Positions 1 through 10,936 of a DNA stretch of 64,000 nucleotides are shown here, in pieces. Positions within the stretch are counted from its first letter, which is position 1, and each line of letters starts with the position of its first letter. The position numbers and the translations under genes are program-made. Source of the stretch: Isochrysis galbana (taxonomy: Eukaryota; Haptophyta; Isochrysidales; Isochrysidaceae); contig CM030940.1 of NCBI GenBank assembly GCA_018136815.1, forward strand, positions 204,701 to 268,700. The letters are read 5' to 3'. The notes below the pieces were generated by a model that saw nothing but the letters and a program-made list of their open reading frames with translations, did no database searches and was not told the DNA's origin.

Positions 1-88
1 GCCCCACCGGGATCGAGCTCGAGCACCTTGTTGGCGCGATGAAATGTTGCAATAAGATCTCAGCGGCTGACGAGGCGGTGCGCGAGGG

Positions 89-91
<3 letters not shown>

Positions 92-158
<67 letters not shown>

Positions 159-176
159 ACACACACACACACCACC
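92..176. repeat. (CA)n microsatellite
   Basis: An almost unbroken CA dinucleotide run. No gene is supported anywhere in positions 1-357; the reading frame that crosses this run is a poly-Thr-His artefact. Confidence 0.95.
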
Positions 177-357
177 CCGTGCGCAATCCGCAACTCAATG
201 AGGCGCAGGCGTTTGTTTGGTGCTTGGGGTACAAGCGAGCGTTCGCGGTACAAGCGAACACTTGAGAACCTGGAACGCCCCTATTCGTGTCCCAAGGACG
301 GCGTGCGAAAGACTCCTTTTGCGGAGCTCTGAAGCTTTGCAAGATGGTGCACGACGT

Positions 358-700
358 TAGGGCGGTCAAACAGTGATTTATAACTTCTATCACTAACATG
401 CGGGGGGGGCTGCATTTTTTGACCGTCCCCCCAAGCCCATAAAAACTCCTGGGGGGCTTACCTGCCTCCACGAAATATTGCCGAGCAAAATGGAAGACGG
501 TGGGTTTTAGAAAGCGTTTTACCGCCCCCCTCGCCCCCCCTCTGTACTCGCGTTGGGGCTCTAATATGACAGAATTGGCGGTTGGCGGTCGCGCCGCGGG
601 GACGATAAGATTCTTTAGGGGCCGTTGTTTCATGACACGCGATTCCCCCGAGATCCGTTCGCGCGATCGGGCGCCCGACCTTCATCCTTCATCAGGTGCC
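358..700 (+). mobile_element. Left end of a TIR element (family T), degraded
   Basis: Begins TTAGGGCGGTCAAACAG, which matches the terminal inverted repeat of the intact element at 40581-42024. It keeps the subterminal foldback (TTTTTTGACCG near 415) and the following block with CCATAAAAACTCC and a CCTGCCTCCACG segment. Similarity fades after about 600 and no right end was found nearby, so this is a decayed or truncated copy. Confidence 0.6.
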
Positions 701-1286
701 TAGAGCAGGGGCCTAAGTAAGGGAGAGATACGAAGAGGTCGCAAATTAAACCTAATTGCCCCCAAAAGCAGGCAAAAAAGCGCAGGGGAGATGGCAAATT
801 AAACCAATTTGCGAGGCGCTTGGGAGGAAGAAAGGTGGGGAAACTTCCCTTTTCTTCGAGAGAAAGAAAGAGGACGCTCCACAACCCAAGATCCTAAGGG
901 GTCCACGTGAAGCGTTTGACCGAGAACGAGAGAACGTAGAGAATTATGACGATAGATGCCGAACGGGCCGCCTTGGAACTACAATTGTACGCATACCGAT
1001 ACCGCAATAACTTACCGGTTTCGGGTGTGCTCAATCTGAACTTGGCGATTTGGCGTATACCGCAATCGACGTTGTGCTTGTCCAAGTATATCACGCTAGT
1101 ATCACCTGTAATGGTGTCAGTTGGTGTCAACGTGAATGGACTCGGTGTACCATCAATACCCTCAAGGCATTTGTACGAGGAATCTGAAAAGGCCGGGAGA
1201 CCCTCCGACCGGTTTTCGCCGGGGCTTTCCGCTCACGGTCAAAAATGCGAACATGTCGACCCCCCCCCCCCCCCCAATGTTAGTAC
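701..1286. other. No gene recognised
   Basis: Intergenic sequence without a supported gene. A short phrase, GGGAGATGGCAAATTAAACC (about 786), recurs near 5333, which suggests minor dispersed repeat content. A C run lies at 1260-1275. Confidence 0.4.
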
Positions 1287-1775
1287 TTAAATAGCCCTGT
1301 GTGGCCGCCCTATCTTTGAGTCCCTGCTGTGCGGCTTCCGCGTACGACTTTTGCACAAATGCTGACAGTGGTTTGGAGGTCGTAAAGGCCCCAATGATTG
1401 ATTGTTGTGTGAAGTGCCCGCCCCCGAGGGGTGCACTGATGGTAGGAAATGCCCCCATGGTGGGTGGCAGCAGGGAGTTCTTGTTGGGTGGGCAGGTCGG
1501 AGGAGGCAGGCGGCAGAGTCAGACTCCAACTTTGTTGGTCTGCAGGAAACATGGCTCTGCCTGTTCCCGTTCCCTACTAGCTTTTGGGGCTGCTGGGGAG
1601 GAGAGGGGGGGGGGGGGGGCATGTCGACGTCGTTGTCGGGTGGGGCAGAGAGGCCTGCGAGCGCTTCGGCTCCGGCGGCTTGGGGCGGCCCCTGTGGGGC
1701 GTCGTGGCGGCGGGGGGCTGGGAGGTGGGAGCGGTCGGCGCGCGCTACATCGCTAAAACTATAACAATATATTTT
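1287..1775 (-). mobile_element. Hairpin-headed retroelement, ORF1 remnant
   Basis: On the minus strand this opens with the hairpin copy at 1755-1775 (AAACTAT/ATAGTTT type, with a changed loop). The MERA-type ORF1 head follows, but the start reads ATG TAG, so the first codons are broken. Downstream the frame resembles the ORF1 at 43945-44334 (PPQAAGAEAL, DVDMPPPPPSPP segments). It is a dead 5' portion of the LINE-like family described at 44 kb and 57.8 kb; no reverse transcriptase follows. Confidence 0.65.
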
Positions 1776-1861
1776 CGAGACAGCCAAGAGGAAACGCGGC
1801 GGGAAAGATTCTTATGGAAAGAGCGCGGGTCAGCCGGTCGGCCATTATACACGTAAGTAAG

Positions 1862-2405
1862 GAGTCGATCGCGGATGCGACACGGCAGCCTTTACGCAGA
1901 GGCTCGTCGGCCACGCGTGGACGGCCGCGTCGGTGAGCAGGCCCTGGTTCTCGATGCCGAGTTCGAGTGAGGGCGAATCCTGCGAGGGGCGGGTCGAGAT
2001 TGTCGGGGTGGGGTCTCTGACAGCTAGGGTAGCCGCGTGCGCGCGCGGTGGGAAGCAGGGCGGGCTGCACGGGCAACGACGCCAGAGGGTCAGGGGGCGG
2101 TCGGACTGTCGGCAGCCCAACACGGCGCTGCATCGGGCGGGAATCAAATACCAAATGTAGCTCAGATATCAAGGAACCGATCCCCCCGCGGGCGCGACCG
2201 CAAATTCTTTACGGGTAGAGCGTGAGCGCGCGTGACGGACGGGGAGACAGGGGGGGAGGGGGGGCGAATCATACCATTTCTCGGCGGAGATTTACGTAGT
2301 GGCAGGTGTTCCCCCGTGGAGGTTTTTATTGGGCATCGCGCAACGGTCAAAAGCTGCAGCCAAACCCTTACTAGTAGTTAGAACGCCCCTATTGGACCGC
2401 CCTGT
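1862..2405 (-). mobile_element. TIR element family T, 5' portion with ORF
   Basis: The reverse complement runs parallel to 40583-41110 of the intact family T element: terminal AGGGCGGTCCAA, the ATAAAAACCTCC block, the CGCGCTCACGCTCTACCCGT block, a TATA-like motif, then an open frame containing SLELGIENQ and LTDAAVHAW. The copy stops abruptly near 1862, so the right TIR is missing. The same frame stays open here as in two other copies. Confidence 0.7.
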
Positions 2406-2410
2406 AGATA

Positions 2411-2766
2411 CGGGCAACCCCAGACCCCAGAGACGATGCAACTGCAAGCATTGTGAAAATATTATGAATACTAACGTCATAAACTAGGGCACGCGCACGA
2501 TATTTTCCTACACCCCAACACTGATCAAATGCGCAACTGGAAACTAAGTGCCCCACGTGGCGTGTCCTAAATGAGCGAGAGGAAACAAAAGGCTAGTGAT
2601 TGTGAGCTGAAGCAATATTTTTGATGTGGCATGGTTCATTGCGGGCGCACACGCAAGCAGACGATCGGAACGACGCATCTGAACGTAAAACTGTGCATAC
2701 AACTGACTCGCTGCTTGTTTTGTCCAGCAACGAGCGCATGGAGCGCCGCTTTCTGGCAGTTTCCTC
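2411..2766. other. No gene recognised
   Basis: Spacer between a mobile element and the 3' end of the kinase gene. No coding frame or repeat family was recognised. Confidence 0.4.
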
Positions 2767-4071
2767 TCATGCGGACCTTGTTGACGGTGGGCCATGCGGG
2801 CCGTCGTGGGTGGCAAGAGGCGAGGAGAGCGAGGGGTGACTACTCAGGCGGACGGCCGAGCTCGAAGCGTCTGAGAACCAAGGGTGTTGCCTCACCGCCT
2901 CGGCGCCTTCCGGGCCACTTCCGAGCCGACCCTGTGGCAGCTTGTCGAGAAGGCGGCCGACCAAGTCCTGTAGTTGGTCGCTCATGGTGGAGGGGCACGA
3001 GACGTCGCCAGAGACGATTCGGCCGCAAGTGTAGTATGTGAGGTCTTCACCGAAATCGGCAAAAGGGGGCTCTCCGGTGGTCATTTCGTAGAGTAGCACG
3101 CCAAATGCCCACCAGTCCACGGCCAGGCCATGTCCTTCGTTGAGGAGCACCTCGGGTGCAACATAGGGCAAGCTTCCCACAATTGTGTAGCTTCGGTCCA
3201 AGATGATCTTGCCGCAGCCTAGTCCGCTCAGCTTCAGATGCCCGATCGCGTCCAAGAGCAAGTTCTCGGGCTTCAGGTCGCGATGCGCAATTTGCCGGGC
3301 ATGGAGATGCTCGAGAGCAGAGACGACCTCATTCGCATAGAAACGAGCATTCCTCTCTTCGAGATGCCTCTTGTGTCGGAGCAGGCTGAAGAAGTCGCCA
3401 CATGGAACCCACTCCATCAGCACGGCGTGCCCGTCTCCAGGCCCGCTGAGAACGCGCAAAGCTTTCACAATTGAAGAGTGGCTACATTTGAAGAGAAGCT
3501 CCGTCTCCCGCACGAGGAAGGCACGGGCATCATGATTGTCTAGCGAAGCTCTCTCATTGCCGACTGTCTTGAGGGCGAAGAGGCGCCGTGCACCAGCGCT
3601 GGCAGAGAAGGCGACGAGTCTCACAGCGAAATTGTCGCCTCTTGCAACAAGGCGCACCTCCTCGAGATCTTCCACACGGCTGGGCAACTCGCTAGAACAG
3701 TCTGGGTGGGATCGAACTCGAAGCTGCGAGAGGTCCTGCAATGGCGCCAGTGGCTGTTCTCGGGCCGTAGAGGGGAGGCTGTGGATGAGGAGCGAAACGA
3801 TGGAGCGGGTGACGGCAGCAGAGAGAACGGCCACCGATACAATGATGAGGCCCCCACCTGCGCCACGTGTCGCTGTGGTGCGGATTGGCCGCGCCAGGTA
3901 GATCAGCTCGCCTATCACGAGAGAGCAGAGTGCTCGCTGGACAGGTGTGCGCAGGTGGCGTGCGGTCAAGTCGGCAGCACGCTCGCCGACACCTCGGGCG
4001 GCGCGAAGGAGTGCGTCGAATGTCGTGGTGCACCGCATCCCACCGCTGCCGGCCTCCTCCCCGGGCAGCAT
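2767..4071 (-). CDS. Membrane-anchored AGC-type protein kinase, probable pseudokinase
   Basis: Single uninterrupted frame of 434 codons from the first in-frame ATG; the frame stays open upstream to about 4212, so the N terminus is uncertain. Residues about 74-98 form a hydrophobic segment that could anchor the protein. A kinase domain of the PKA/PKG (AGC) type spans about 140-400. Seen: ATP-binding Lys168 (FALK), catalytic loop HRDLKPEN (263-270), VAPE (304-307), DWWAFGVLLYEM and a C-terminal RLGSG...HPWF block. Missing: the glycine loop reads ARGDNFAV, and the DFG magnesium motif reads GLG (283-285). Because the metal-binding Asp is gone, catalysis is doubtful and a regulatory or scaffold role is more likely. 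No AGC hydrophobic tail motif is seen. Confidence 0.85.
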   Translation of the reverse strand: MLPGEEAGSGGMRCTTTFDALLRAARGVGERAADLTARHLRTPVQRALCSLVIGELIYLARPIRTTATRGAGGGLIIVSVAVLSAAVTRSIVSLLIHSLPSTAREQPLAPLQDLSQLRVRSHPDCSSELPSRVEDLEEVRLVARGDNFAVRLVAFSASAGARRLFALKTVGNERASLDNHDARAFLVRETELLFKCSHSSIVKALRVLSGPGDGHAVLMEWVPCGDFFSLLRHKRHLEERNARFYANEVVSALEHLHARQIAHRDLKPENLLLDAIGHLKLSGLGCGKIILDRSYTIVGSLPYVAPEVLLNEGHGLAVDWWAFGVLLYEMTTGEPPFADFGEDLTYYTCGRIVSGDVSCPSTMSDQLQDLVGRLLDKLPQGRLGSGPEGAEAVRQHPWFSDASSSAVRLSSHPSLSSPLATHDGPHGPPSTRSA

Positions 4072-4212
4072 CGCCTCGGAAGGCTCGGGCAACGGCGAGG
4101 AGGGCGACTGGGGAGAGGGCGGCGGAGGGGAGAGAGAGTCCCCGGGTGGGGCCTTCCGTCTCCTTTCGATCTCGGCGTCGTCTCCGCTCTGAGGAGCTCG
4201 ATCTCGGCGCAC

Positions 4213-5389
4213 ATCCCGAGATTCGGGAGGTCGAGCTCCCGATCTCCCGCCGTCGTTGAACAGTTGGTGCTCGGGAACGCAAGGGCGGCGCTCTGGGCCC
4301 AGCCAAGGGCGCCGCCGCCCCCCGAGCTCGCGTGCTGAGATTCGAAGGTCGCCGAACCCCTCCCCCCCCCTCCCCCCCTTCCCCCCTTTTCACCTTTCTC
4401 CTTCTCTCTTCTCTTCACCCGCGCACTCTTGTCCCGAGGACCAAGGGGCCCAAACCACAGAGTCCACGCGCAGAGTCCCCAAACTCCCCCTGTCCTTTTG
4501 ACCGTGGATGTAGTTTAGGCCCCCGGAAAAGGCACTTCAACTTGGGTGGAGGCTGCCGCCTCGCGGACAAGACAACCCCTTCCCTAGAACCCCTTCCCCA
4601 ACCCCTTCCCCAGCCTTCCATCCCCAGGTCCCCATGGCCCACAGACAGCGGCAGGTGGTGCTCTGCCTCCCGCGTGCTAGAGCAGCGCCTGTTGTCGTTC
4701 GCGACGACGCGACGACGAGGAAGTGTCGAGTCGAGCGTGGCCGGCGGTGGGCTCTGAGCCACTCCGTCGCGAGCGGCACCGGCGGTTAGCGCGGCGCCGT
4801 GGCCCTCCTCCCCGCCGGGAGTCGGGTGAATGAAATTCTGGACTGGGTCGGGCAACCCCATTTGGGTGTCTGGATTGGGGACGAACGGCGAACGAAGGGC
4901 TGTGGGGCGGCGAGGCGCTCCTGACGGCCCTAGTGTATTGGGTTGTAAGAGATGGTTAGACCTACAAAGAACTCTTCCCTCAAGGAGGGAGCCTAGGCTG
5001 CTGGGGTGCAACGACGCAGCGAACAACAACGGACAACGAACCTGAGAACAACAGGATACACCGACTCACGAACACACCAGAATCATTCACCCAAACCAAG
5101 CAAATTATCAAGCAACCGCGACCCCAAATCACCGATAACCCAAACACGTCGCGAGAGACGGAGAGAGAGAGCGAGAGAGAGGTTGAGCGTGAACCTTCTA
5201 GACGCTTCTAATGAACAACCCTGAGTATCAACCAAGGGGAAGAAACACCAAAGGGGCCAAGGCTTGCATGTAACTTGCATCAAGGGGAAAGATTCCCTCA
5301 CCTAGGAAGCGAACCTACATTGATCTCCAAGGGGAGATGGCAAATTAAACCTCAAATCTCTCGAGCGGATAGAGCAACAACCGACTCGC
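4213..5389. other. No gene recognised
   Basis: Upstream region of the kinase. It contains a pyrimidine-rich stretch (4353-4430) and repeated CCCCTTCCCCAACCC-like runs (4576-4640). Open frames here on both strands are low-complexity and overlap each other; none is convincing. Confidence 0.4.
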
Positions 5390-5911
5390 TCGCCAAAACC
5401 TTGACCGAGAAGAAAGAAGCAAGGACCTACAAGCCAAGGGTAGCGGACCTAGGGAATGTGAGAGGAAATTTCCGAACGCCAACGCCAAACGCCGAACGCG
5501 GGAAGGCAACGAAAGCCTAACCAGGCCAAGCAGAACCTACGAAGAATAGGCCTGGACAACAACGAAAGTCAGCAGGTCCCAAGAAAGAACCGGAACCCAA
5601 CAAGAAACAACAAGCCTTGCAAGAAGCTAAACAAGCCTTCACAAGGTAACTCGAGAGCCTGAGACAAGCGCGCAGCGAGTGACAGGCGACCTGGCTCCTT
5701 TGGGTCAAGATTACCCGAAAGGAGGAAACCTGGAATCTAGACCTGACAAACAGGCTAGAAGGAACGAAACGAGAACTCGAATTCTAGGTCGCTAGGGACG
5801 AACCCTACCAACCTAGATGTACCTGAGCTCCACCGTGTGGCCGCACGGCGAAGGACCTGGAAACAAGAGCCTGGAAATCGCATCATCTAGGATGAATGCG
5901 ACAGGCTGGGG
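5390..5911. repeat. Dispersed repeat R1, copy 1
   Basis: About 520 bases nearly identical to 18863-19376, in the same orientation, sharing the CTTGACCGAGAAGAAAGAAG start and the CATCTAGGATGAATGCGACA end. Small indels separate the copies (for example a 7-base CGAACGC near 5493). No TIR, poly(A) or target duplication was identified, so the class is unknown. Confidence 0.9.
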
Positions 5912-6803
5912 ATGCCGTATGTCATCGTCGGGAAACACAGCCCACCTGTTTACGTGATTCTTCGCATAACATTGTGTAATAGTAATAAAGCCTTGCCGCA
6001 AGACCGCGTCTAGCGAGCCGTATGGCAACAGGTCGTATGTCGATGGAAGCTAGCTGGCGGCGGGCAGTGCATTTCGGTAGTATCGCAGTATCGCGACGGG
6101 CAGTATCGCGATTGGTTGTATCGTGATTGGTAGGCCTTGGCAGAGATATCCGGATATATCTACAGGTTATTTGTATTTGTTTGTGCGAATTTTGGCTGTA
6201 GATGCGGCCTGGTTTGTATCCTATTATTGCACAATTTCAAAGGTTCCCGTAACCGGTAGGTAGTCCGAGGCAGGTAGGGGAGGCAAGAAACCTGCCGCCT
6301 CGCGCGGGGGGGGGGGGGGGGGGGGGGGGAGGGGGGGGGGGGGGGCGGACACCGCGAAATGCAAGCATAAACGCCCTAGAGCCCTAGCGCTATGCGCGCA
6401 AGCCTTGTTGGCGGCTGCTGCGGTTGCGCTTGTGCGCATCGCGCAGCCTACAATCAGCCCGCCCACGTAGTACAGTCACGCGCTAATCTGCACGGTCCAC
6501 TTGGCGCTGCTTGGGCACTGCGGTGAGGGCCACGGAGCAGTTCATTGCGAGAGGTTGTGGCACAAGTTGCAAGTTGTAGCCTTCTAGTCACCAACGAACA
6601 CCTTCAAGAATGTTTTTTTCTCGTAGTCACCAATGAGCGCAAAAGCACCGAGTGGAACATATCAAATGTCGCACGCAGGCCGTGCCATCATGGGGCTGTG
6701 CTCGCCTGCAGCGCTTGCACGCGTCTAAGTAGCACTTCCTTCGTCCATTTGAGGGCGGTTTTATCGACTGGGCTCAGGCGGCACTCCTTCTCGTCCATGG
6801 CCT
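5912..6803. other. No gene recognised; long G run
   Basis: Spacer with a G-rich run of about 40 bases at 6306-6345 (interrupted once by A). No coding frame is supported. Confidence 0.5.
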
Positions 6804-8217
6804 CTAATACAGCCACCAATTGAGTAGCAGCCATGCTGCCGCCGCCGATGGCCCAATCGGGCCTACCCTCTCGACTAGTCCAAGGCAGATAAGTGTAGGC
6901 AGCATCACCACCGCCGTCTTCCACGCCGACAGCCAGCTCGGCGGCCGGCAGATCTCGGCGTCGGGCCTCGCCCGTACCTGCGCGGTCACCTCACCTTTGG
7001 GCACCTCCACCTGTGCACGAGGGGGTCGGAAGAAGGCGCCTTGTTTAAAGGTCGACCCGGGGATGCGCGTCGTGCGGGGAAGCACGCGGGAGGCATCGGC
7101 AAGGTAGCACGAGAGCGGTGTGCCGGTAAGAGCACGCACTACGACGTCGGCAAACTGCTCCATGTCATTGTACAGCCGGTTCTTGAGGTGATAGAGCGGA
7201 TGCACGTAGGCGTGCTTCTCGTGCCTCCAGAGCGGATCGCGGGGCGTTGCATGCTCGACATGCGAGTAGTGCACAACCTGCGCGGTGCAGATGCGCGGTG
7301 CAGAAGAGTTCCTGATGTCGAACGGAGGCTGCCGCCTATGGGCGGGGCGCGGCGCACATGGACGTTTGAGGGCCGCTTAGAATACTCCGTCTCCAGAAGG
7401 TCGATTAAGATGCTTTTGGGGAAGAGGCGTGAGCGTCGAATGAGACCGGCAAACTCGAGGCCTGACGAGGTCCACTGTGCGCAGTTACCCGCAAGGTAGG
7501 ACGACGCGCGCACCGAGTCGAGGTCCTCGGCAAGAGCACCGACCATGCGCATGGCCTTGTGGCCTACATGGCCTTCGTCGCCCTCGCCAGGTCCTATCAC
7601 CTCGCCAGGTCCTATCACCTCGACAGCGCGGCTCTGCGCGCGCCTGAGGAAGTCAACGACGCGCGCGATGACGCGTGCGACTGGCTCGGGCACCTGGTTC
7701 ATGAGCGAGGTAAGTCGCACCTCGACGAGCTGGAAGCGAGCGGCGCCGCGGTTCTCGGAACCGGGAGCACCCAGCCCGCTCAGCCCATTGTCGACGCGCG
7801 AGCGCGCGTCGAGCGCTACGAAGTAGGCGTGCATTGCATCGACCGCTCCCGTGGCTACGCGCTCGACACGCACACCGATAACGGGTCGGTTATAGGCGCC
7901 GCCCTACACGAGGGACATGAGGCGTCGGAGGTGCAACTGGCTGCAACCGCGCGGCGTCGTGCACCGGCGCACCTGTTGGGCGTACGTGTCGAAGCCATCG
8001 GTGCCGTAGAGGAAGTCACTCGGGTCCGCGAAATTCACCATAGCAGTGTCGGGCCCAGAGAGTTGCTTGCCACCTAAGATATTCATTACGCGCTGTGTGC
8101 CGTCCGAAGTGGTATATCTCACAGCACAGTGGCCAAAGCGTAGCACGGTCGCGTGCATCCCGCGCGTGATCGGTGTCGAAATGTCCGCAATGTGATCAGT
8201 CAGCAGAACCTCCACAT
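6804..8217 (-). CDS. Conserved NC-motif membrane protein (5' incomplete)
   Basis: Exons resolved by frame: 8217-7973, 7903-7358 and 7277-6804. Introns are 69 and 80 bases, both GTGCGC...AG. Exon order brings together RFGHCAVRY, then SYLAGNCAQWTSSGLEFAG with RLFPKSILIDLLE, then VHYSHVEHATP and a C-terminal hydrophobic pair (about WKTAVVMLPTLICLGL and AAAAWLLLNWWLY). A His-containing strand followed by a conserved Asn-Cys suggests a permuted papain-like fold as in LRAT or PPPDE proteins; that is inference. I do not recognise the family by name. The first exon(s) are missing: 8217 is preceded by CACCCAG and a 21-base C tract that looks like a splice acceptor with its pyrimidine tract. Confidence 0.7.
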
Positions 8218-8254
8218 CTGGGTGAGCGCGGTTGGGGGGGGGGGGGGGGGGGGG

Positions 8255-9496
8255 CTCACGCCGTGCGCACAGGAACTATCGTCTCGTCGCCCTTCTTCCT
8301 GGCCCCAAGGAATAAATTTCCTTCCTCGCCCACACAGTGCCATAGCCCCTGAACCGTCGAATTCTCGAGCGTCTGTGCCTCCCTACTTTTCGGTTCCTAG
8401 GTCTGCTCGTTAGGTTCAGTAGCCCGCTAGTTTCCTCGATCTTCCTTCCACTTCCGGCTCAGCCACTCACCTAGTGGCCTACTTCATGCATCCCTTCCTA
8501 AAAAAAGCTCCCTATCTTCCGGACTCTCCTCCACTGCATTTTCCCCTCTCCTCCCAAGCTCGGTGATGAACGAACCCCCCCCCCCCCCCCCTCCCTCCCC
8601 CCGACCCGGATCCATCAGCCCCCGACCCCGCCCCCCCACCCCCCCCCCCACCCCCCCACCCCCCACCCCCACTCCCCCACCCCACACACACACACCACCA
8701 CCACCACCACCACCATCAACCCCTCCCAGATCTCCTTCAGACACCCTCTTGGGCGGCGGACGCCTCAACCCCTCTCCCTCCCAAGCTTCCTCCCTCTCCT
8801 CAAACCTGACAAGCAACCCGGCTCAGCCCTCATCCTGCCCGCACGAACTCCTCGACTCGCCCGGCCCCTTGTGCCATGCCCCTGGCACCCTTCCCAGCTC
8901 TGTCTCTCTCCCTCTCTCTCTCCCTTCGCCGTCTCTCCCCTGCTCTCACCCGTCTCGCCCCTCTCCCTCCGCCCCCCCCCTTCTTCTTCCCCTCCCCCCC
9001 CGTCACCGCCCCTTCTCTTCCCCCCCCCCCCCCCCCCCATCCTTTCCCCCCCTCCCCCCCTCCCCCCCCCTTCCCCTCTCACCTGGCGGCCGGCTCTTCC
9101 CGAGGGCCTCGTCCACCTGCTCGAGCACCGTCGCCTTGTTGAGGATCGTCGGCCCGCCCCGGCCGCCGAAGTTGGGCGGCACGCCCACCATCGCCAGCGT
9201 CGCCACCGCCGCGGCGCGCCGAGGCGAGAGGGACACCGTCGGAGGCGCCGAGCGCATCGCTCTCTCTCTTCTCTTCTCTCCTCTACTTTCTCTTCTTCCC
9301 TCTTTCTCCTCTCCTCTCCGTTCTCCTCTTCTCTTCTTTTTCCTATCTCTCTCTTTTCTCTGCTCTCTCTCCGTTCTCCTCCCTCTCTTTTTCTCTGCTC
9401 TCTCTCTCTCTTCTCTTCTCTCGACCTCCTTCTCTCTTCTCTCACATTCCATCATCTCTTGTCTCTCTCTCTCTCCCTGCTCCCTTTCTCCCCCCC

Positions 9497-9539
<43 letters not shown>

Positions 9540-9574
9540 CCCCTCTCTCCCCTCTCTCTTCTCCCTCGCTCTCT
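8255..9574. repeat. Low-complexity pyrimidine-rich region
   Basis: C runs with CCCCCACC units (8577-8690), (CAC)n (8690-8717), C/T tracts (8895-9085) and (CT)n-rich DNA (9255-9570). Frames through it are Pro- or Ser/Leu-only artefacts. No gene is supported. Confidence 0.8.
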
Positions 9575-9598
9575 CAACTAACTTTATAGTTGGTCGCC

Positions 9599-9784
9599 AT
9601 GGAGCGCGCCGCCGCTCCCCACCTCTCCTTCGGGCCCCCCGCCGCGGGCGCCCCCCAAGTACCCATGGAGCTGTCGCTGGCGAAGCGACCGCGTCCGCCC
9701 GCAGAGGCCGAGCAGGTGAGCGCGACCCCAGTCGCGCCGCACGGCCCGTGGCCCCGGCCACACCAGCCACAACGGCCATGCTAG
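9599..9784 (+). CDS. ORF1 head (MERA-type) of the element
   Basis: Starts MERAAAPHLSFGPPAAGAP and reaches LAKRPR, a basic patch present near residue 30 in every head of this family (LAKRPR, LSPKRLR, LSPKQPR, EPKRSQ), possibly a nuclear-localisation or nucleic-acid-binding motif. The frame stops at 9784, while the C-terminal part of the protein lies in another frame from about 9869, so a frameshift or an intron separates the two. Confidence 0.5.
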   Translation: MERAAAPHLSFGPPAAGAPQVPMELSLAKRPRPPAEAEQVSATPVAPHGPWPRPHQPQRPC

Positions 9785-9868
9785 CCCACCCCATGGTGGG
9801 CCACAGGCTGTGGGAGACAGAGAGACAGCACCACACAAGCCGAACCACTCCTCCACCAGGCATGCCTT

Positions 9869-10534
9869 ATGGCAGAGGCCTCTCCCGCCCTGGGGAAGGC
9901 CGCGCTGCCCCGGCAGAGCGGCCCGAGACCGGGTGGCCCTTATGGGCACAAATCCAACAACAACAACAAAGCGCACAAAGACACTGATCCACAAGCAACA
10001 CAGCACAACAACACACAGATGAGAGACAGTTTGGTTGCGTCCTGGGACGCACACCACACCGCTCTAACAAATGCCCACACGGACCCACACATAGCCTCAC
10101 CGCTCTCGACCGCCCGTGCCACTCAGGAGCCGCCCTCAGATGAGGAGCAAGACCACATGGAGTCGGACGCAACCTTCGACTTGTCCTTTCACCAGGAGGG
10201 CGACTACACCTTCCTGGAAACCACCGTCTACGCTGCAATAGTAGAGCTCCTCTTGGAGCTCGAAGGTGTCGACCCCGAGCCGGACTTTTGGGCCCGCTTC
10301 ATCCGCGGACCATGGCACATCGCCGTGAACGAAGACTGCGCGCAACAATTCAAGGAGCGCTATGGCGACATCACCACACTCCGCGTCAACCAAACCGACA
10401 TTTCGGTCAACATTAAGGTGGAAGCCATCGATGAGAAGATCAACAAAAAAGGCTCCTCGTCGCGCAAGGCGCTGTATAACGCCCTTCAAGATGTCGCGGC
10501 ACATCTGGTCATCGAAGCCGAAGAGCCCCACTAA
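9869..10534 (+). CDS. ORF1 C-terminal part, retroelement nucleic-acid-binding-like
   Basis: Contains a region conserved with the copy at 24403-24700 (minus): FDLSFHQEG, TTVYAAIVELLLELEGV, DPEPDFW, GPWHIAV and EDCAQQF. Conservation at the protein level between two diverged copies argues that it was translated and selected. An alternation of strand-like and helix-like segments resembles the RNA-binding part of LINE ORF1 proteins, but I could not confirm a domain. It ends just before the R2-like 3' segment. Confidence 0.55.
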   Translation: MAEASPALGKAALPRQSGPRPGGPYGHKSNNNNKAHKDTDPQATQHNNTQMRDSLVASWDAHHTALTNAHTDPHIASPLSTARATQEPPSDEEQDHMESDATFDLSFHQEGDYTFLETTVYAAIVELLLELEGVDPEPDFWARFIRGPWHIAVNEDCAQQFKERYGDITTLRVNQTDISVNIKVEAIDEKINKKGSSSRKALYNALQDVAAHLVIEAEEPH

Positions 10535-10936
10535 AAATATACCGGAGGGGGGCCCGACTGTATTTTGCGCACCGTCTTCGAAGGCCTGAAATTCGGTATT
10601 TCGCCGGAGAACCCCCAAATGTTGTTGCTGATCCATCCTACATCCTACCGGAACCTATAGGGAGCTTATTTTGCCCTTCATTCATCCATCGTAGCTGGTA
10701 CCCTCCGCATCCCCATAGTGAGTGACCGGGCTACTATAAAGTTAGTTGGCTTCCTCACATTATCATAAATTTTCTCGTGAGCAACTCGCCTCCCTTTCTC
10801 ACGATGGAGTGATTGATTAGTGGCAATGGTTGCGGCCGATAGAAAAATGCGAACGCCCTACCAATGGCAAATGGACTCATCACAAGTGAAGGATTGCGAT
10901 CGTCTTGCATCGCAGGCAGTCTTTGTGGCGCGCTTC

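Larger units (their letters stand above)
9575..10749 (+). mobile_element. Hairpin-headed element with ORF1 and inverted ends
   Basis: Starts with CAACTAACTTTATAGTTGG (9575-9593), then ATGGAGCGCGCC at 9599. The right end, ACTATAAAGTTAGTTGG (10733-10749), is the reverse complement of the left terminus, so this copy has short terminal inverted repeats. Between them lies an ORF1-like protein and, after its stop, a 3' segment (about 10535-10738) homologous to repeat R2 at 13792 and 26955. No reverse transcriptase or transposase is inside. No clear target duplication was found. Confidence 0.65.

Noticed and set aside
6306..6345. Telomeric or G-quadruplex locus
   Set aside because: A G homopolymer run without telomere repeats; similar runs occur throughout the window.
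8563..9987. Pro/Ser/Leu-rich open frame of 474 codons
   Set aside because: It is produced by C and CT runs and has equally long partners in other frames and on the other strand.
9575..10749. Target-site duplication of the hairpin element
   Set aside because: The flanks (CTCT and GCTT side) do not match, so none is claimed.
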